DNA of 64,000 bases from Flavobacterium aquicola (GCF_003385115.1 NZ_QUNI01000001.1:558001-622000), one strand, 5' to 3'; numbered from the stretch's first letter, positions 19,399 to 29,037 are shown. The notes: generated from the letters alone by a model not told the origin. Numbers and translations are program-made.

Positions 19399-20928
19399 CT
19401 ATTCCCACTCAATTGTTGCAGGCGGTTTTGAACTAATATCGTAAACGACACGATTCACACCTTTTACTTTATTAATAATGTCATTTGACACTTTCATTAA
19501 GAACTCATAAGGCAAATGTACCCAGTCAGCAGTCATACCATCAGTAGATTCCACTGCACGAAGGGCTACTACTTTTTCGTAAGTACGCTCATCGCCCATT
19601 ACACCTACGCTGTTTACAGGAAGTAAGATTGCTCCAGCCTGCCAAACTTTATCATATAATCCCCAAGATTTTAATCCGTCGATAAATACTTTATCTACAT
19701 CCTGTAAAATTTGAACTTTCTCAAGGGTAATATCTCCTAAAATACGGATTGACAATCCTGGCCCTGGGAAAGGATGTCTTCCTAATAATTCTGGATCGAT
19801 TCCTAAAGTTGCTCCTACTCTGCGTACTTCATCTTTGAAAAGCATACGCAAAGGCTCAACAATTTTCAATTTCATATAATCTGGCAATCCTCCCACGTTA
19901 TGGTGTGATTTGATAGTTGCCGATGGTCCTTTTACCGAAACTGATTCGATTACGTCAGGATATATTGTTCCTTGGGCTAGCCAAGTTACATCTTCAATTT
20001 TATGTGATTCATCATCAAAAACTTCGATGAAAGCATTACCAATAGCTTTTCTTTTTAATTCCGGATCAGTAACTCCAGCCAAAGCATCGTAAAAACGCTG
20101 CGAAGCATCTACTCCTTTTACGTTTAGTCCCATTCCTTCGTATTGATCTAAAACGCTTTGGAACTCATTTTTACGAAGCAATCCGTTATTTACGAAAATA
20201 CAATACAGGTTTTTACCAATTGCTTTATTTAATAAAACTGCTGCTACAGTTGAATCTACACCTCCCGAAAGACCCAAAACAACTTTGTCGTTTCCGATTT
20301 TCTCTTTCATTTCGGCTACGATTTCTTCAACGAAAGCATTTGGAGTGAAATTTTGAGGAACTTCGGCAATTTTCACCAAGAAATTCTCTAGCATTTTTGA
20401 TCCATCCGTAGAGTGAAAAACTTCAGGATGATATTGAATCGCATATGTAGTTTCTCCTTCAATTTTGTAAGCTGCATATTCCACGTCGTGTGTACTTGCT
20501 AACTTTACTCCATTTGCAGGCAATGCTTTAATACTATCACTGTGGCTCATCCAAACCTGGCTGTTCTCAGAAACGCCCTCAAAGAAAGTTTCATTTTCTT
20601 TGATATAGGATAAATTCGCTCTTCCGTATTCTCTTGTGTTTGAAGCTGCAACTTCTCCGCCGCTGAAATGGGCTAGATATTGCGCTCCGTAACAAACGGC
20701 AAGCATAGGAAGCTTCCCTCTGATTTGTGATAAATCTGGATGCGGCGCATCTTCTCCTCTAACAGAAAAAGGGCTTCCTCCAAGAATTACGGCTTTATAA
20801 CTTGATAAATCACTCGGAAAATGATTGTAAGGAAAAATTTCGCAGAATATATTTAATTCGCGAACTCTACGCGCAATAAGCTGAGTGTATTGCGATCCGA
20901 AATCTAAAATAAGTACGTTGTGTTGCAT
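19399..20928 (-). CDS. guaA: GMP synthase (glutamine-hydrolysing)
   Basis: Converts XMP to GMP with ATP and glutamine. The N-terminal class I amidotransferase starts [20 protein letters not shown] and has triad C79 (LAVCYGAQ), H167 and E169 (QYHPE). The ATP pyrophosphatase PP-loop is GLSGGVDST at 219-227. The C-terminal dimerisation domain ends [12 protein letters not shown], the classic GuaA end. I chose the ATG at 20928 (509 residues); a TTG two codons earlier is unlikely. The -7 promoter element ends only 3 bp before this ATG, so the mRNA is probably leaderless or nearly so. Confidence 0.97.
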   Translation of the reverse strand: MQHNVLILDFGSQYTQLIARRVRELNIFCEIFPYNHFPSDLSSYKAVILGGSPFSVRGEDAPHPDLSQIRGKLPMLAVCYGAQYLAHFSGGEVAASNTREYGRANLSYIKENETFFEGVSENSQVWMSHSDSIKALPANGVKLASTHDVEYAAYKIEGETTYAIQYHPEVFHSTDGSKMLENFLVKIAEVPQNFTPNAFVEEIVAEMKEKIGNDKVVLGLSGGVDSTVAAVLLNKAIGKNLYCIFVNNGLLRKNEFQSVLDQYEGMGLNVKGVDASQRFYDALAGVTDPELKRKAIGNAFIEVFDDESHKIEDVTWLAQGTIYPDVIESVSVKGPSATIKSHHNVGGLPDYMKLKIVEPLRMLFKDEVRRVGATLGIDPELLGRHPFPGPGLSIRILGDITLEKVQILQDVDKVFIDGLKSWGLYDKVWQAGAILLPVNSVGVMGDERTYEKVVALRAVESTDGMTADWVHLPYEFLMKVSNDIINKVKGVNRVVYDISSKPPATIEWE

Positions 20929-20931
20929 GCG

Positions 20932-20939
20932 CAAAAATA
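20932..20939 (-). promoter_or_regulatory. guaA -7 element, almost touching the ATG
   Basis: On the minus strand TATTTTTG, a perfect TAnnTTTG, 3 bp before the guaA ATG. Transcription would start at or next to the start codon. The -33 region is only T-rich. Confidence 0.45.
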
Positions 20940-21218
20940 CTTTATATATTCGGAATTGAAAAATTGTATTTTGAAAAATTTTTTAATTTATTTTTTCGGA
21001 AAAACTTCCGTTTATTTTTAAACAATAAATTAAAAAACAACCAGGAAATAAAGATTATATTATTTCAGCAGATTTCATTCTGCAGTTTTAAAATATATTT
21101 CAACAGCTGTTTTCTCTTTCTGAATAAATACTAATTTAATTATAACATCGTTAAAAGAATAAGGAGCATTTCTATTTCTTAACCTATTTATAAAAATCCA
21201 AATCTTAATTTCACAGCA

Positions 21219-21758
21219 ATGCAAACAAAAAAAACAGCAGCTATATCAATTATAATTTTATCGTTAATAACAGTAATTTCATGTAATGAGCTGGATAAAT
21301 TATTAACTTTCACTGTTTCTGATGAAGTCACATTTAAAATAAACAGCGGACTTTCAATCAACACACCTTTTGAAGTAGCAACTCCAGATGTTACTACCAA
21401 CTCTTCCACTGAATTCAACAATAATAATACCGATGCAAATTTGGTTAAAGATGCGACTTTGCGAGAGATTAAACTAAGTATTTTAAATCCGGCCGATAAA
21501 ACATTTAGCTTCCTAAAATCAGTTCATATCTATATATCCACGACTGCGGATGATGAAATCGAATTAGCGTATCTTGACAATATCAATACAGCAGTAAATA
21601 CAATTAATCTAACATGTACTACTAAAAATCTCGACAAATATATCAAAGCTTCGAGTTATAAATTAAGAACAGCTATAACAACCAAAGAAACTTATAGTCA
21701 GGATATAGAGGTAAAAGCTAATATAAGTTTTAAAGTAACAGCTGATCCTTTTAATTAA
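21219..21758 (+). CDS. Lipoprotein, unknown function
   Basis: Product of 179 residues with a lipoprotein signal and lipobox Cys at C22 (TVISCNE). The mature part looks beta-rich (TFTVSDEVTFKINSG ..., KLSILNPADKTFSFLKSVHIYIS). The repeated Asn/Thr-rich stretch and alternating strands suggest a single beta-sandwich. No family recognised. TAATTTCA at 21205-21212 could be a degenerate -7 element close to the start. It converges with the next gene, 11 bp apart. Confidence 0.72.
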   Translation: MQTKKTAAISIIILSLITVISCNELDKLLTFTVSDEVTFKINSGLSINTPFEVATPDVTTNSSTEFNNNNTDANLVKDATLREIKLSILNPADKTFSFLKSVHIYISTTADDEIELAYLDNINTAVNTINLTCTTKNLDKYIKASSYKLRTAITTKETYSQDIEVKANISFKVTADPFN

Positions 21759-21769
21759 AAAGCATCAAA

Positions 21770-22453
21770 CTAGTCCTTAACAATAATAATAGTAGCTTTA
21801 AAACCTGTGGCTAGGTTCCATTCGCTAGCCGAAATCAATTGTTTTTTGTCATCATAAACTTTGAATTCGGCAGTATTTGGACCAGAATCTCCTTGATTTA
21901 ATGCTTCGAAATCAATTTTATTAAATCCTTTTTTGAGCGTAATTTCAAAACCTTTAAAATTACTGTCCAAATACACTTGCGATTGTATAATGACACCATT
22001 CAAATACACCCGAATTAAATCACCATCGACATATTGTGCATCTCTGTACATAACAGTTGCGGAATCAGCAGTAGATTTGAATGTGCCTAAGTTTTGATTA
22101 CGACGATAAGCTAATCCTTCTTGGCGGTCCGGTCTTTTATTTAATCGATCCCTCACTTCGTCACCAGGATTGATAAACTCATTTTTAGGAATCATCGATA
22201 TTTCGCTTTTAGTTTTGACTTTATAATCGTCAACAGGATTTGGAGGTGATTGAATTGCATTTGGATTCTTGTAAATATTTGGAGGAATAATTACAGGAGC
22301 ATTTGGATCAGCTGGAGGAATCTCTTTTTTCTCTGGTTTGGGTTTACTATTTATAGGAGGAATCCCTTTAAACTTATTATTAAACTCAACCTGAGCCTGT
22401 GAACAAGTTATAAAACCTATTAGAAAAATAAATAAAAATATCTGCTTCATCAT
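21770..22453 (-). CDS. Secreted proline-rich protein, unknown function
   Basis: Product of 227 residues with a signal peptide ending near CSQAQ. It then has a Pro- and Lys-rich linker (about residues 30-75, with PPINSKPKPEKKEIPP and PNAPVIIPPNIYKNPN). A probable beta-sandwich fills the C-terminal 110 residues, containing VYLNGVIIQSQVYLD and LKKGFNKIDFEALNQGDSG. I recognise it only as a flavobacterial secreted protein of unknown role. Two adjacent ATG codons (22453 and 22450) can start it. Confidence 0.7.
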   Translation of the reverse strand: MMKQIFLFIFLIGFITCSQAQVEFNNKFKGIPPINSKPKPEKKEIPPADPNAPVIIPPNIYKNPNAIQSPPNPVDDYKVKTKSEISMIPKNEFINPGDEVRDRLNKRPDRQEGLAYRRNQNLGTFKSTADSATVMYRDAQYVDGDLIRVYLNGVIIQSQVYLDSNFKGFEITLKKGFNKIDFEALNQGDSGPNTAEFKVYDDKKQLISASEWNLATGFKATIIIVKD

Positions 22454-22753
22454 ATTAAAAAGTAGGTTTTTTGCCTTAAAATATATTTCAAAAATAAAAA
22501 AACAATACTTATAGAATCACAAAACTAACATAATTTATTTTTACATACCTGTTAAGAAATTCTAAACACCTAATTCCTCATATTTAGATTTACACAATCT
22601 TAATCTGTTTTTAAACCATTAAGACATTAGGATTTACTTAAAATATTAGGTCTTAATCAACACAATACATACTAAGTTTTTTAACTGCAAGTAATACGAA
22701 GAAATTAAAATATCTAAACGATTTTGTGATAATAATCCTAATTCAATCACAAT

Positions 22754-22786
22754 AAGAGAGCTCTTTAAAAAGCGGCTCTTTTTTTA
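22754..22786 (+). terminator. Orphan plus-strand terminator
   Basis: Hairpin AGAGCT-CTTT-AA-AAAG-C-GGCTCT (22757-22779, one bulged C), followed by seven T on the plus strand. No plus-strand gene lies upstream; the nearest, ending at 21758, is followed by a convergent gene. In the 425-bp gap 22454-22878 I see no ORF, and otherwise only AT-rich sequence. It may end a small RNA or simply insulate ridA. Confidence 0.6.
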
Positions 22787-22878
22787 ATTCTAATTTTTAT
22801 AAATTCGCACTTCAATAAAATTCAACACCGTTTTGAATCTGTATTAAATAACAATCAATAAACTTAAAAATTTAAATA

Positions 22879-23265
22879 ATGAAAAGAGAAAACATCTTAA
22901 CTGGATCACCTTGGGAAGACAAAATGGGATATTGCCGCGCGGTTCGAATCGGAAACATCATAGAAGTATCTGGAACTGTAGCCATAGTTGATGGTGAAAA
23001 AGTAAAAGCTGATGATGCTCATGCACAAACATTAAATATTCTTGAACGAGTAGAAAAAGTGTTAGAAGATCTTAATGTAGGAATGAAAGATGTGATTCGT
23101 ACCCGAATTTTCACAACAGACGTTAGTACTTTTGAAGCTGTTGCAACTGCACATGCTGCCTTCTTTAAAGACATTAAACCAACAACAGGATTTTACGGTA
23201 TCAACCAACTGGTAGCACCAGAATATTTGGTTGAAATTGAATTTACTGCCGTTGTATCAGAATAA
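22879..23265 (+). CDS. RidA family protein
   Basis: Rid-family protein of 128 residues. RidA hydrolyses reactive enamine/imine intermediates made by PLP enzymes, protecting other enzymes. The conserved Arg lies in DVIRTRIF, and the C-terminal VEIEFTAVV carries the Glu typical of the active site. The start ENILTGSPWEDKMGYCRAVRIG fits a Rid subgroup rather than classical RidA. Without the full motif set I cannot say whether it is an active deaminase. It lies 66 bp before the CLC gene on the same strand. Confidence 0.85.
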   Translation: MKRENILTGSPWEDKMGYCRAVRIGNIIEVSGTVAIVDGEKVKADDAHAQTLNILERVEKVLEDLNVGMKDVIRTRIFTTDVSTFEAVATAHAAFFKDIKPTTGFYGINQLVAPEYLVEIEFTAVVSE

Positions 23266-23331
23266 TTCGAAAAACATTACAATTTGTAATACTTTAGCAT
23301 AAAATTTATTTTTAAAAAAGTAGTACACTTA

Positions 23332-24588
23332 ATGGATTTTCAAAAAATAAAACAAATAATGCTTATCATGCTCAAATGGGTTTTCATTTGCTGTCTGATA
23401 GGCATTTTTTCTGGAACAGCATCAGCTTTGTTTTTAGTTTCATTAGAATTTGTTACCCAAATCCGAATTCAAAATACTGGGATTATTTGGCTCTTACCCA
23501 TTGGAGGATTACTTATTGGATACGGCTACTTTCTATCCGACTCCAGAATTACAAAAGGAAACAATCTTCTTCTAGAAGAATACAATAAACCCGAAAAAAA
23601 GATTCCATTTCTTATGGCTCCTTTAGTTCTTTTAGGGACTTTAATAACTCATCTTTTTGGAGGATCAGCAGGAAGAGAAGGAACTGCAGTACAAATGGGC
23701 GGTGCAATTGCAGATGTATGCTCCTCGATTTTCAAACTAAATAATTCCGAAAGGAGAATTCTGATCATTTTGGGAATCAGTGCTGGTTTTGCATCTGTTT
23801 TTGGAACACCTTTAGCAGGAGCAATTTTCGCCTTGGAAATTGTTTTTTTCAGCAGAATTAATTTCAAAAGCATTGTATTGTCTTTTCTAACAGCCTATAT
23901 AGCTTATTTCACAGTTGAATTCTGGGAAATAAAACATACTCATTACAGTATTCCTGAAATTCCCGACATGAATTTCACTGCTTTCTTTTGGATAATTATT
24001 GTCAGCGTTTTATTTGGATTTACCGCTTTGCTTTTTTCCAGAAGCACCCATTTTTGGGGAAAATTATTTTCGGCGAATATTAAATACCCTCCATTAAGAC
24101 CTTTCATTGGCGGAATCATTCTAGCACTTGCAATTTATTTTATCGGCACCACAAAATATATCGGATTGGGAGTTCCAATGATTGTGGATGCTTTTTCAAT
24201 ACAGAATGCACCATATGATTTTCTTTTAAAAATACTTTTTACAGGTTTTACACTTGGAGCTGGATTTAAAGGAGGGGAAGTTACACCGCTTTTTTTTGTG
24301 GGTGCGACTTTAGGCAGTGCATTATCCGTTATTGTTCCGCTTCCAATAGCTTTACTGGCTGGAATGGGATTTGTGGCCGTTTTTTCGGGAGCAACTCACA
24401 CTCCTTTCGCTTGCACTATTATGGGAATGGAGCTTTTCGGAATTAATTGTGGAATATATATTGGAACTGCCTGTATCGTCGCTTACTTTTTTTCTGGATC
24501 TGTCGGGATTTATAAATCGCAAATTGTAAAAGGTCCTAAATCCATTTTATATCAAAGTATTAGAAAAAAAGGGTTGAAATACCTTTAA
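23332..24588 (+). CDS. CLC antiporter, probably fluoride type (CLC-F)
   Basis: Polytopic membrane protein of 418 residues in the CLC family. The canonical chloride motifs are changed in the way described for fluoride/proton antiporters. GSGIP is replaced by GNNLL (76-80), GREGP by GREGT (114-118, gating E116), and GIFAP by GGEVTP (314-319, E316). Y394 in the last part sits where the central tyrosine is expected. The spacing E116, E316, Y394 is the same as the E118, E318, Y396 that I recall for the Enterococcus CLC-F protein. Function would be export of fluoride, so resistance. The 66-bp leader shows no fluoride riboswitch. The change of the central serine to Asn rather than Met should be checked against the subclades. 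Confidence 0.75.
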   Translation: MDFQKIKQIMLIMLKWVFICCLIGIFSGTASALFLVSLEFVTQIRIQNTGIIWLLPIGGLLIGYGYFLSDSRITKGNNLLLEEYNKPEKKIPFLMAPLVLLGTLITHLFGGSAGREGTAVQMGGAIADVCSSIFKLNNSERRILIILGISAGFASVFGTPLAGAIFALEIVFFSRINFKSIVLSFLTAYIAYFTVEFWEIKHTHYSIPEIPDMNFTAFFWIIIVSVLFGFTALLFSRSTHFWGKLFSANIKYPPLRPFIGGIILALAIYFIGTTKYIGLGVPMIVDAFSIQNAPYDFLLKILFTGFTLGAGFKGGEVTPLFFVGATLGSALSVIVPLPIALLAGMGFVAVFSGATHTPFACTIMGMELFGINCGIYIGTACIVAYFFSGSVGIYKSQIVKGPKSILYQSIRKKGLKYL

Positions 24589-24614
24589 TAAAAAAAATAC
24601 TTTTTATGATTTTT

Positions 24615-24642
24615 TTTGTAGTATTGTTACATTATAAATTTA
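24615..24642 (+). promoter_or_regulatory. Promoter before rhomboid gene
   Basis: TTTG at 24615-24618 and TAAATTTA at 24635-24642 (TAnnTTTG with one change), 16 bp apart and 11 bp before the ATG. Confidence 0.4.
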
Positions 24643-24653
24643 ATCACTAGAAA

Positions 24654-26135
24654 ATGGCTTTTGGATTCCCCTCGTCTTATTCACAATACCAATCTCTTAA
24701 TAAAATAACCAAACTGCACTATTTTTTCATTGCAGTTGAAACGATAAAAAAATTAAATTGGAAATTAATTGAAATAAATGAAACGGAATTAATAGCGGAG
24801 TCACAAAATAATTCTAACACTTGGAATGAACAGATTCATATTGATTTAAAAAGTGAAGATGCTTTGATAACAAGCATTAGCAATGGAAATCAAATTTATG
24901 ATCATGGCCGGAATAAAAAAAATGTAGATTTCTTTTTAGATTTATTCTATGATGTAAAAAAAGAAAAATCTGTTGCAGATGAAAGTGAAAATTATTTTCA
25001 AGAATGCATTACATCTGAAAAAAAAGCAGTGCAGCTAAACACCTTGGAAGAAAAAAAAATAATTTCATTCTATTCTTTCTTTTCCATATTTATACCTGCG
25101 AAAGATTACATAATTACGCCAATACTAATTAATATAAATATTCTTTATTTCCTTATTATGTGTTTTTCTGGTGTAAATCCTTTTTATCCAGAAATCAATG
25201 ACATTATAGATTGGGGCGGAAATTATGGCCCTTTGACCATCGAAAACAATTGGTGGCGCATAATTTCTGCCTGCTTTGTCCATATTGGCATACTTCACCT
25301 TCTGATGAATTGTTTTGCATTGGGTTATGCTGGTTTACTCTTAGAACCTTATCTGAAAAAATGGGGATTTCTTACAACTTATCTTTTAGCCGGTGTAATA
25401 GCCAGTTTAAGCAGTTTATATTGGAACAACGACTTGGTAAGTGCAGGAGCGTCTGGGGCAATTTTTGGCATGTATGGTATTTTATTACCACTCCTTTTAT
25501 TTAAAATTATTGACAAAAAAATAAATACAAATCTGCTATCATCCTTAGTTCTCTTCATAGTCATAAATATTATGGGCAGTTTTAAAGAAGGCATTGATGG
25601 AGCAGCTCATATTGGAGGACTTAGCTTTGGGATAATAGGCGGTTTAACACTTGTCGTTTTAAGCGAAAAAAGAAAAATAGCATTGGCGGCAGTCACTACA
25701 TTTGCCATTCTTCTCAGTGCTATTTTTATCACTGTCTGCAAAGACAAGAAAATTTACATCTATCAGATAGCTGAATATGAAACTGGAATGAAGGATTTTA
25801 CCGAAATGGAAAAATTAGCTTTAGAGTCCTATCGTGATTATAGCGACAGCAAAGAACATATTTTATATATGATAAAAGAAAGAGGTATTTATTATTGGGA
25901 GGAAAACATTGTTTTATTAAAAAATTTAGAACGTTTAAGTCTTCCTGAAACATTGCATGACCAGAATAAAAACTTAATAGAATATTGTAATTTACGTATA
26001 AAATCATATAATCTTTCGTATAAAAAAATAAATGAAAACAATAATGATTATGATAATGATATCGATGATATAAATTCACAAATTGAAAAACTTATTATCT
26101 TGATAAAAAACAATTCCGAAAAACAATCTCAATAA
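24654..26135 (+). CDS. Rhomboid intramembrane protease with extensions
   Basis: The rhomboid core spans about residues 155-345. H215 and N219 (HLLMN) and the catalytic pair S267 (GASGAIFG) and H319 (AAHIGG) are all present, so it should be active. It cuts membrane helices inside the bilayer. The 493-residue length is large. The first 140 residues form a soluble domain with no family I recognise (it begins MAFGFPSSYSQYQSL), and the last 120 are soluble and acidic (NNDYDNDIDDIN). Similar extended rhomboids occur in Bacteroidota. The substrate is unknown. It stands alone before nrnA. Confidence 0.85.
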   Translation: MAFGFPSSYSQYQSLNKITKLHYFFIAVETIKKLNWKLIEINETELIAESQNNSNTWNEQIHIDLKSEDALITSISNGNQIYDHGRNKKNVDFFLDLFYDVKKEKSVADESENYFQECITSEKKAVQLNTLEEKKIISFYSFFSIFIPAKDYIITPILININILYFLIMCFSGVNPFYPEINDIIDWGGNYGPLTIENNWWRIISACFVHIGILHLLMNCFALGYAGLLLEPYLKKWGFLTTYLLAGVIASLSSLYWNNDLVSAGASGAIFGMYGILLPLLLFKIIDKKINTNLLSSLVLFIVINIMGSFKEGIDGAAHIGGLSFGIIGGLTLVVLSEKRKIALAAVTTFAILLSAIFITVCKDKKIYIYQIAEYETGMKDFTEMEKLALESYRDYSDSKEHILYMIKERGIYYWEENIVLLKNLERLSLPETLHDQNKNLIEYCNLRIKSYNLSYKKINENNNDYDNDIDDINSQIEKLIILIKNNSEKQSQ

Positions 26136-26216
26136 AACGGAATATTGAAAGTGCAAAACATGTTTATTAGCTAAATGATTTCAGCATTAAATTAAAAAAA
26201 TGTAATTTCGCAGACT

Positions 26217-27221
26217 ATGAATATACAAGACATACAAGCGATTCAGTTATTATTATCAACGTCAAAAAAGATAGCCATAATTCCGCATAGAGGTCCAGAC
26301 GGAGACGCCATGGGTTCAACATTAGCATTATACCATTTTCTGCTAAAAAACAATCACTTTCCAACGGTAATTTCTCCAAATGAATTTCCAGATTTTCTAG
26401 CTTGGATGCCAGGTTCTGAAACAGTAAAAATATATGAAAAAGATAAAGAAAACTGTACTGCAGTCCTTGAGCAAGCAGAACTGATTTTTACTTTAGACTT
26501 TAATGCACTGCATAGAACTGGTGAGATGGAACAGGTTTTAGAAAAACTTACTGCGCCGTTTATTATGATCGATCATCATCAAAAACCAGATGATTATGCT
26601 ACATATACATATTCTGATGTTGCTTTTGGATCAACCTGCGAAATGATTTATAACTTCATTTCGTTTTTAGACAAAAAAGAAGATTTAGACAAAACAATCG
26701 CAACTTGTATCTACACTGGAATATTAACAGATTCTGGTTCCTTCCGTTTTCCTAAAACAACCGGCACCACACACAGAATTGTAGCTGATTTGATCGATCT
26801 TGGAGTAGAAAACACATTAATTCCAGCCCTATTATTTGACAACAGTTCTTATAACCGCCTTCAATTATTGGGCCGTGCTCTGCAGAACATGAAAGTTATG
26901 ATGGATCACAAAACATCCTACACTAAGTTAACACAAGAGGAATTAAACAGTTTTGATTACATAAAAGGAGATACTGAAGGCATCGTTAATTATGGACTAA
27001 GCATAAAAGGCATAGTTTTCACAGCTATTTTTATCGAAAATAAGGAAGAAGGAATTATAAAAATTTCTTTCCGTTCTCAAGGTACTTTTGATGTAAACCA
27101 ATTTGCCCGTGATCATTTCCATGGTGGAGGACACAGTAATGCCGCTGGAGGAAAATCAGAACTTTCTATGGAAGAAACCATTAATAAATTTGAAAACTTA
27201 GTTCAAAATCTTAAAATATAA
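26217..27221 (+). CDS. nrnA: DHH phosphoesterase, NrnA-like
   Basis: DHH-DHHA1 protein of 334 residues that degrades nanoRNAs and/or dephosphorylates pAp. Motif I is HRGPDGDAMGS (24-34), the signature D119-H120-H121 is in MIDHHQKP, and the DHHA1 end has FHGGGHSNAAGG. All metal-binding motifs are present. It heads a run with gldI (6 bp) and two peptidyl-prolyl isomerases, an order I recall from other flavobacteria. TAATTTCG at 26202-26209 is a near-match to the -7 element, 8 bp before the ATG. Confidence 0.9.
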   Translation: MNIQDIQAIQLLLSTSKKIAIIPHRGPDGDAMGSTLALYHFLLKNNHFPTVISPNEFPDFLAWMPGSETVKIYEKDKENCTAVLEQAELIFTLDFNALHRTGEMEQVLEKLTAPFIMIDHHQKPDDYATYTYSDVAFGSTCEMIYNFISFLDKKEDLDKTIATCIYTGILTDSGSFRFPKTTGTTHRIVADLIDLGVENTLIPALLFDNSSYNRLQLLGRALQNMKVMMDHKTSYTKLTQEELNSFDYIKGDTEGIVNYGLSIKGIVFTAIFIENKEEGIIKISFRSQGTFDVNQFARDHFHGGGHSNAAGGKSELSMEETINKFENLVQNLKI

Positions 27222-27227
27222 TTACCA

Positions 27228-27869
27228 ATGAATTATTTTAAAATATTACTAATTGCATTTTTCGCTGCTATTTTGGTATCGAGCTGTAAACAGCCTCAAG
27301 AAGCAAGAAAACCCATTTCACATTCATCAGGCAGTTTTATGAAACAGTCTATTGCACGAAATAAAAAAATGATACGTGGAGAAGAGGATCAAATCAAAGC
27401 TGTCATTAAAAGTAATTCTAACAAAAAATTTATCGCTTCCAAAAAAGGATATTGGTACTATTACGAATCCAGAAACCTAACCGACAGCCTGACTCCGAAA
27501 AAAGGAGATATTGCACTTTTTGATTATGAAATAAAAAATTTAGATGGAAAAATCATTTATTCACAAGAAGAATTGGAAAGACAAATCTACAAAGTCGATA
27601 AACAGGACATCATGATGGGATTGAGAGACGGAATAAAATTAATGCGTAAAAAAGAAAAAGTATGTTTCTTATTTACTTCTCACATGGGATACGGGTATCA
27701 TGGAGACAATAACAAAATCGGAACGAATCAGCCATTGTTCTGTACTGTAACACTTTATGATTTTATGCCCGAAACAGAATACAATAGACAAAATCAGCCG
27801 GCTGCTGTCGTAAAATCAAATACAACTGTAAATCCTAAAGTCATAACAAAAGATACTCTAACAAATTAA
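27228..27869 (+). CDS. gldI: Gliding motility lipoprotein GldI
   Basis: Lipoprotein with an FKBP-type peptidyl-prolyl isomerase domain. In Flavobacterium johnsoniae gldI is needed for gliding, probably for folding of periplasmic or secreted components. The lipobox Cys is C20 (LVSSCKQ). The FKBP domain covers about residues 85-185, with KKGDIALFDYEI and SHMGYGYHGDNNKIG. At 213 residues it is close to the known GldI length. It is followed 11 bp later by a second isomerase gene. Confidence 0.9.
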   Translation: MNYFKILLIAFFAAILVSSCKQPQEARKPISHSSGSFMKQSIARNKKMIRGEEDQIKAVIKSNSNKKFIASKKGYWYYYESRNLTDSLTPKKGDIALFDYEIKNLDGKIIYSQEELERQIYKVDKQDIMMGLRDGIKLMRKKEKVCFLFTSHMGYGYHGDNNKIGTNQPLFCTVTLYDFMPETEYNRQNQPAAVVKSNTTVNPKVITKDTLTN

Positions 27870-27880
27870 AAGAATTGAGA

Positions 27881-29005
27881 ATGAAAAAAAATGTTTTATT
27901 TGCCTTAGTATTTATTACAGCCTTAATTTCCTGTAAAAAAGAACATGATAATTTACCTGATGGTTTATATGCAGAAATTGAGACTAACAAAGGAAGTATT
28001 ATATTAGAATTAGATTATAAAAAAGCCCCTGTAACTGTTGCTAACTTCATCACGCTGGCTGAAGGTGAAAACGAATTTGTAATAAACGATACTCTAAAAG
28101 GAAAACCCTTTTATAATGGATTAAAATTCCATAGAGTAATAAAAGATTTTATGATACAAACCGGAGATCCTCTAGGAACTGGATCCGGGGATACTGGTTA
28201 TAAATTCAAAGATGAATTTTCAGACTCTAGATTTGATAAAGGCGGGATTTTAGCAATGGCTAATAACGGTCCGGGAACCAACAGCAGTCAATTTTTCATC
28301 ACACATTTAGAAACTCCATGGCTTGACGGAAAGCATACCATCTTTGGACATGTAGTAGACTATAATCTGGAAGTTGTAAATAAAATAGAGCAGGATGATT
28401 TTATAAAAAGCGTAACAATTATTAGAAATGGTGAGGACGCAAAAAAATTCAACGCCAGTAAAACTTTTCATGATTATTTCCAAATAGAATCAGAAAGTCA
28501 AAAACAAAAAGTAGCTGCCGAAGCTGCAGCAAAAAAGGAATACGAAATAAAATATAAAGCAGTCTGCGAAGAAAAATCAGCTTCGTTTACAGTACTAAAA
28601 AGTAAGGCTGCCAAAACAGCAACAGGACTTCAATACATAATTACAAAAAAAGGCAATGGTAAAAAACCTGCCATAGGATCTACCATTTATATCCATTATG
28701 CTGGATTTTTAGAAAACGGCACATTATTTGACTCAAGTATTGAAGAGGTTGCTAAAACTTTTGGAAAATTTGATCCAGCGAGAGCCGCAGCTAATCAATA
28801 TATTCCAATTCCTTTTCAAGCAGGAAAAAAAGACGGATTAATCCCTGGTTTTATTGAGGGCATAGAAAAAATGGCTATTGGAGATAAAGCTGTACTGTTT
28901 ATCCCATCACATCTTGCTTACGGTGAAGCTGGGGCAGGTGATGTAATTCCACCAAATACTAATATTATTTTTGAGATAGAATTAACGGATAAAATGCCTA
29001 ATTAA
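27881..29005 (+). CDS. Cyclophilin + FKBP fusion isomerase (lipoprotein)
   Basis: Two different prolyl isomerase folds in one envelope protein. The lipoprotein signal has Cys at C18 (ALISCKK). The cyclophilin domain covers about residues 30-190 (KAPVTVANFITLAEG, FHRVIKDFMIQTGDP, GTNSSQFFITH). A helical linker (about 195-245) precedes the FKBP domain (about 250-374: IYIHYAGFLENGTLFDSS, GFIEGIEKMAIGDKAVLFIP, IPPNTNIIFEIEL). I start at the ATG at 27881; the longer reading uses a TTG at 27875. It is a tandem paralogue of the next gene and probably in one transcript with nrnA-gldI. Confidence 0.9.
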   Translation: MKKNVLFALVFITALISCKKEHDNLPDGLYAEIETNKGSIILELDYKKAPVTVANFITLAEGENEFVINDTLKGKPFYNGLKFHRVIKDFMIQTGDPLGTGSGDTGYKFKDEFSDSRFDKGGILAMANNGPGTNSSQFFITHLETPWLDGKHTIFGHVVDYNLEVVNKIEQDDFIKSVTIIRNGEDAKKFNASKTFHDYFQIESESQKQKVAAEAAAKKEYEIKYKAVCEEKSASFTVLKSKAAKTATGLQYIITKKGNGKKPAIGSTIYIHYAGFLENGTLFDSSIEEVAKTFGKFDPARAAANQYIPIPFQAGKKDGLIPGFIEGIEKMAIGDKAVLFIPSHLAYGEAGAGDVIPPNTNIIFEIELTDKMPN

Positions 29006-29037
29006 TTTTTAAATTATCACACTTAAACTAAAAAAAA

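Noticed and set aside
23266-23331. Fluoride riboswitch before the CLC gene
   Set aside because: Conserved riboswitch words absent from the 66-bp leader.
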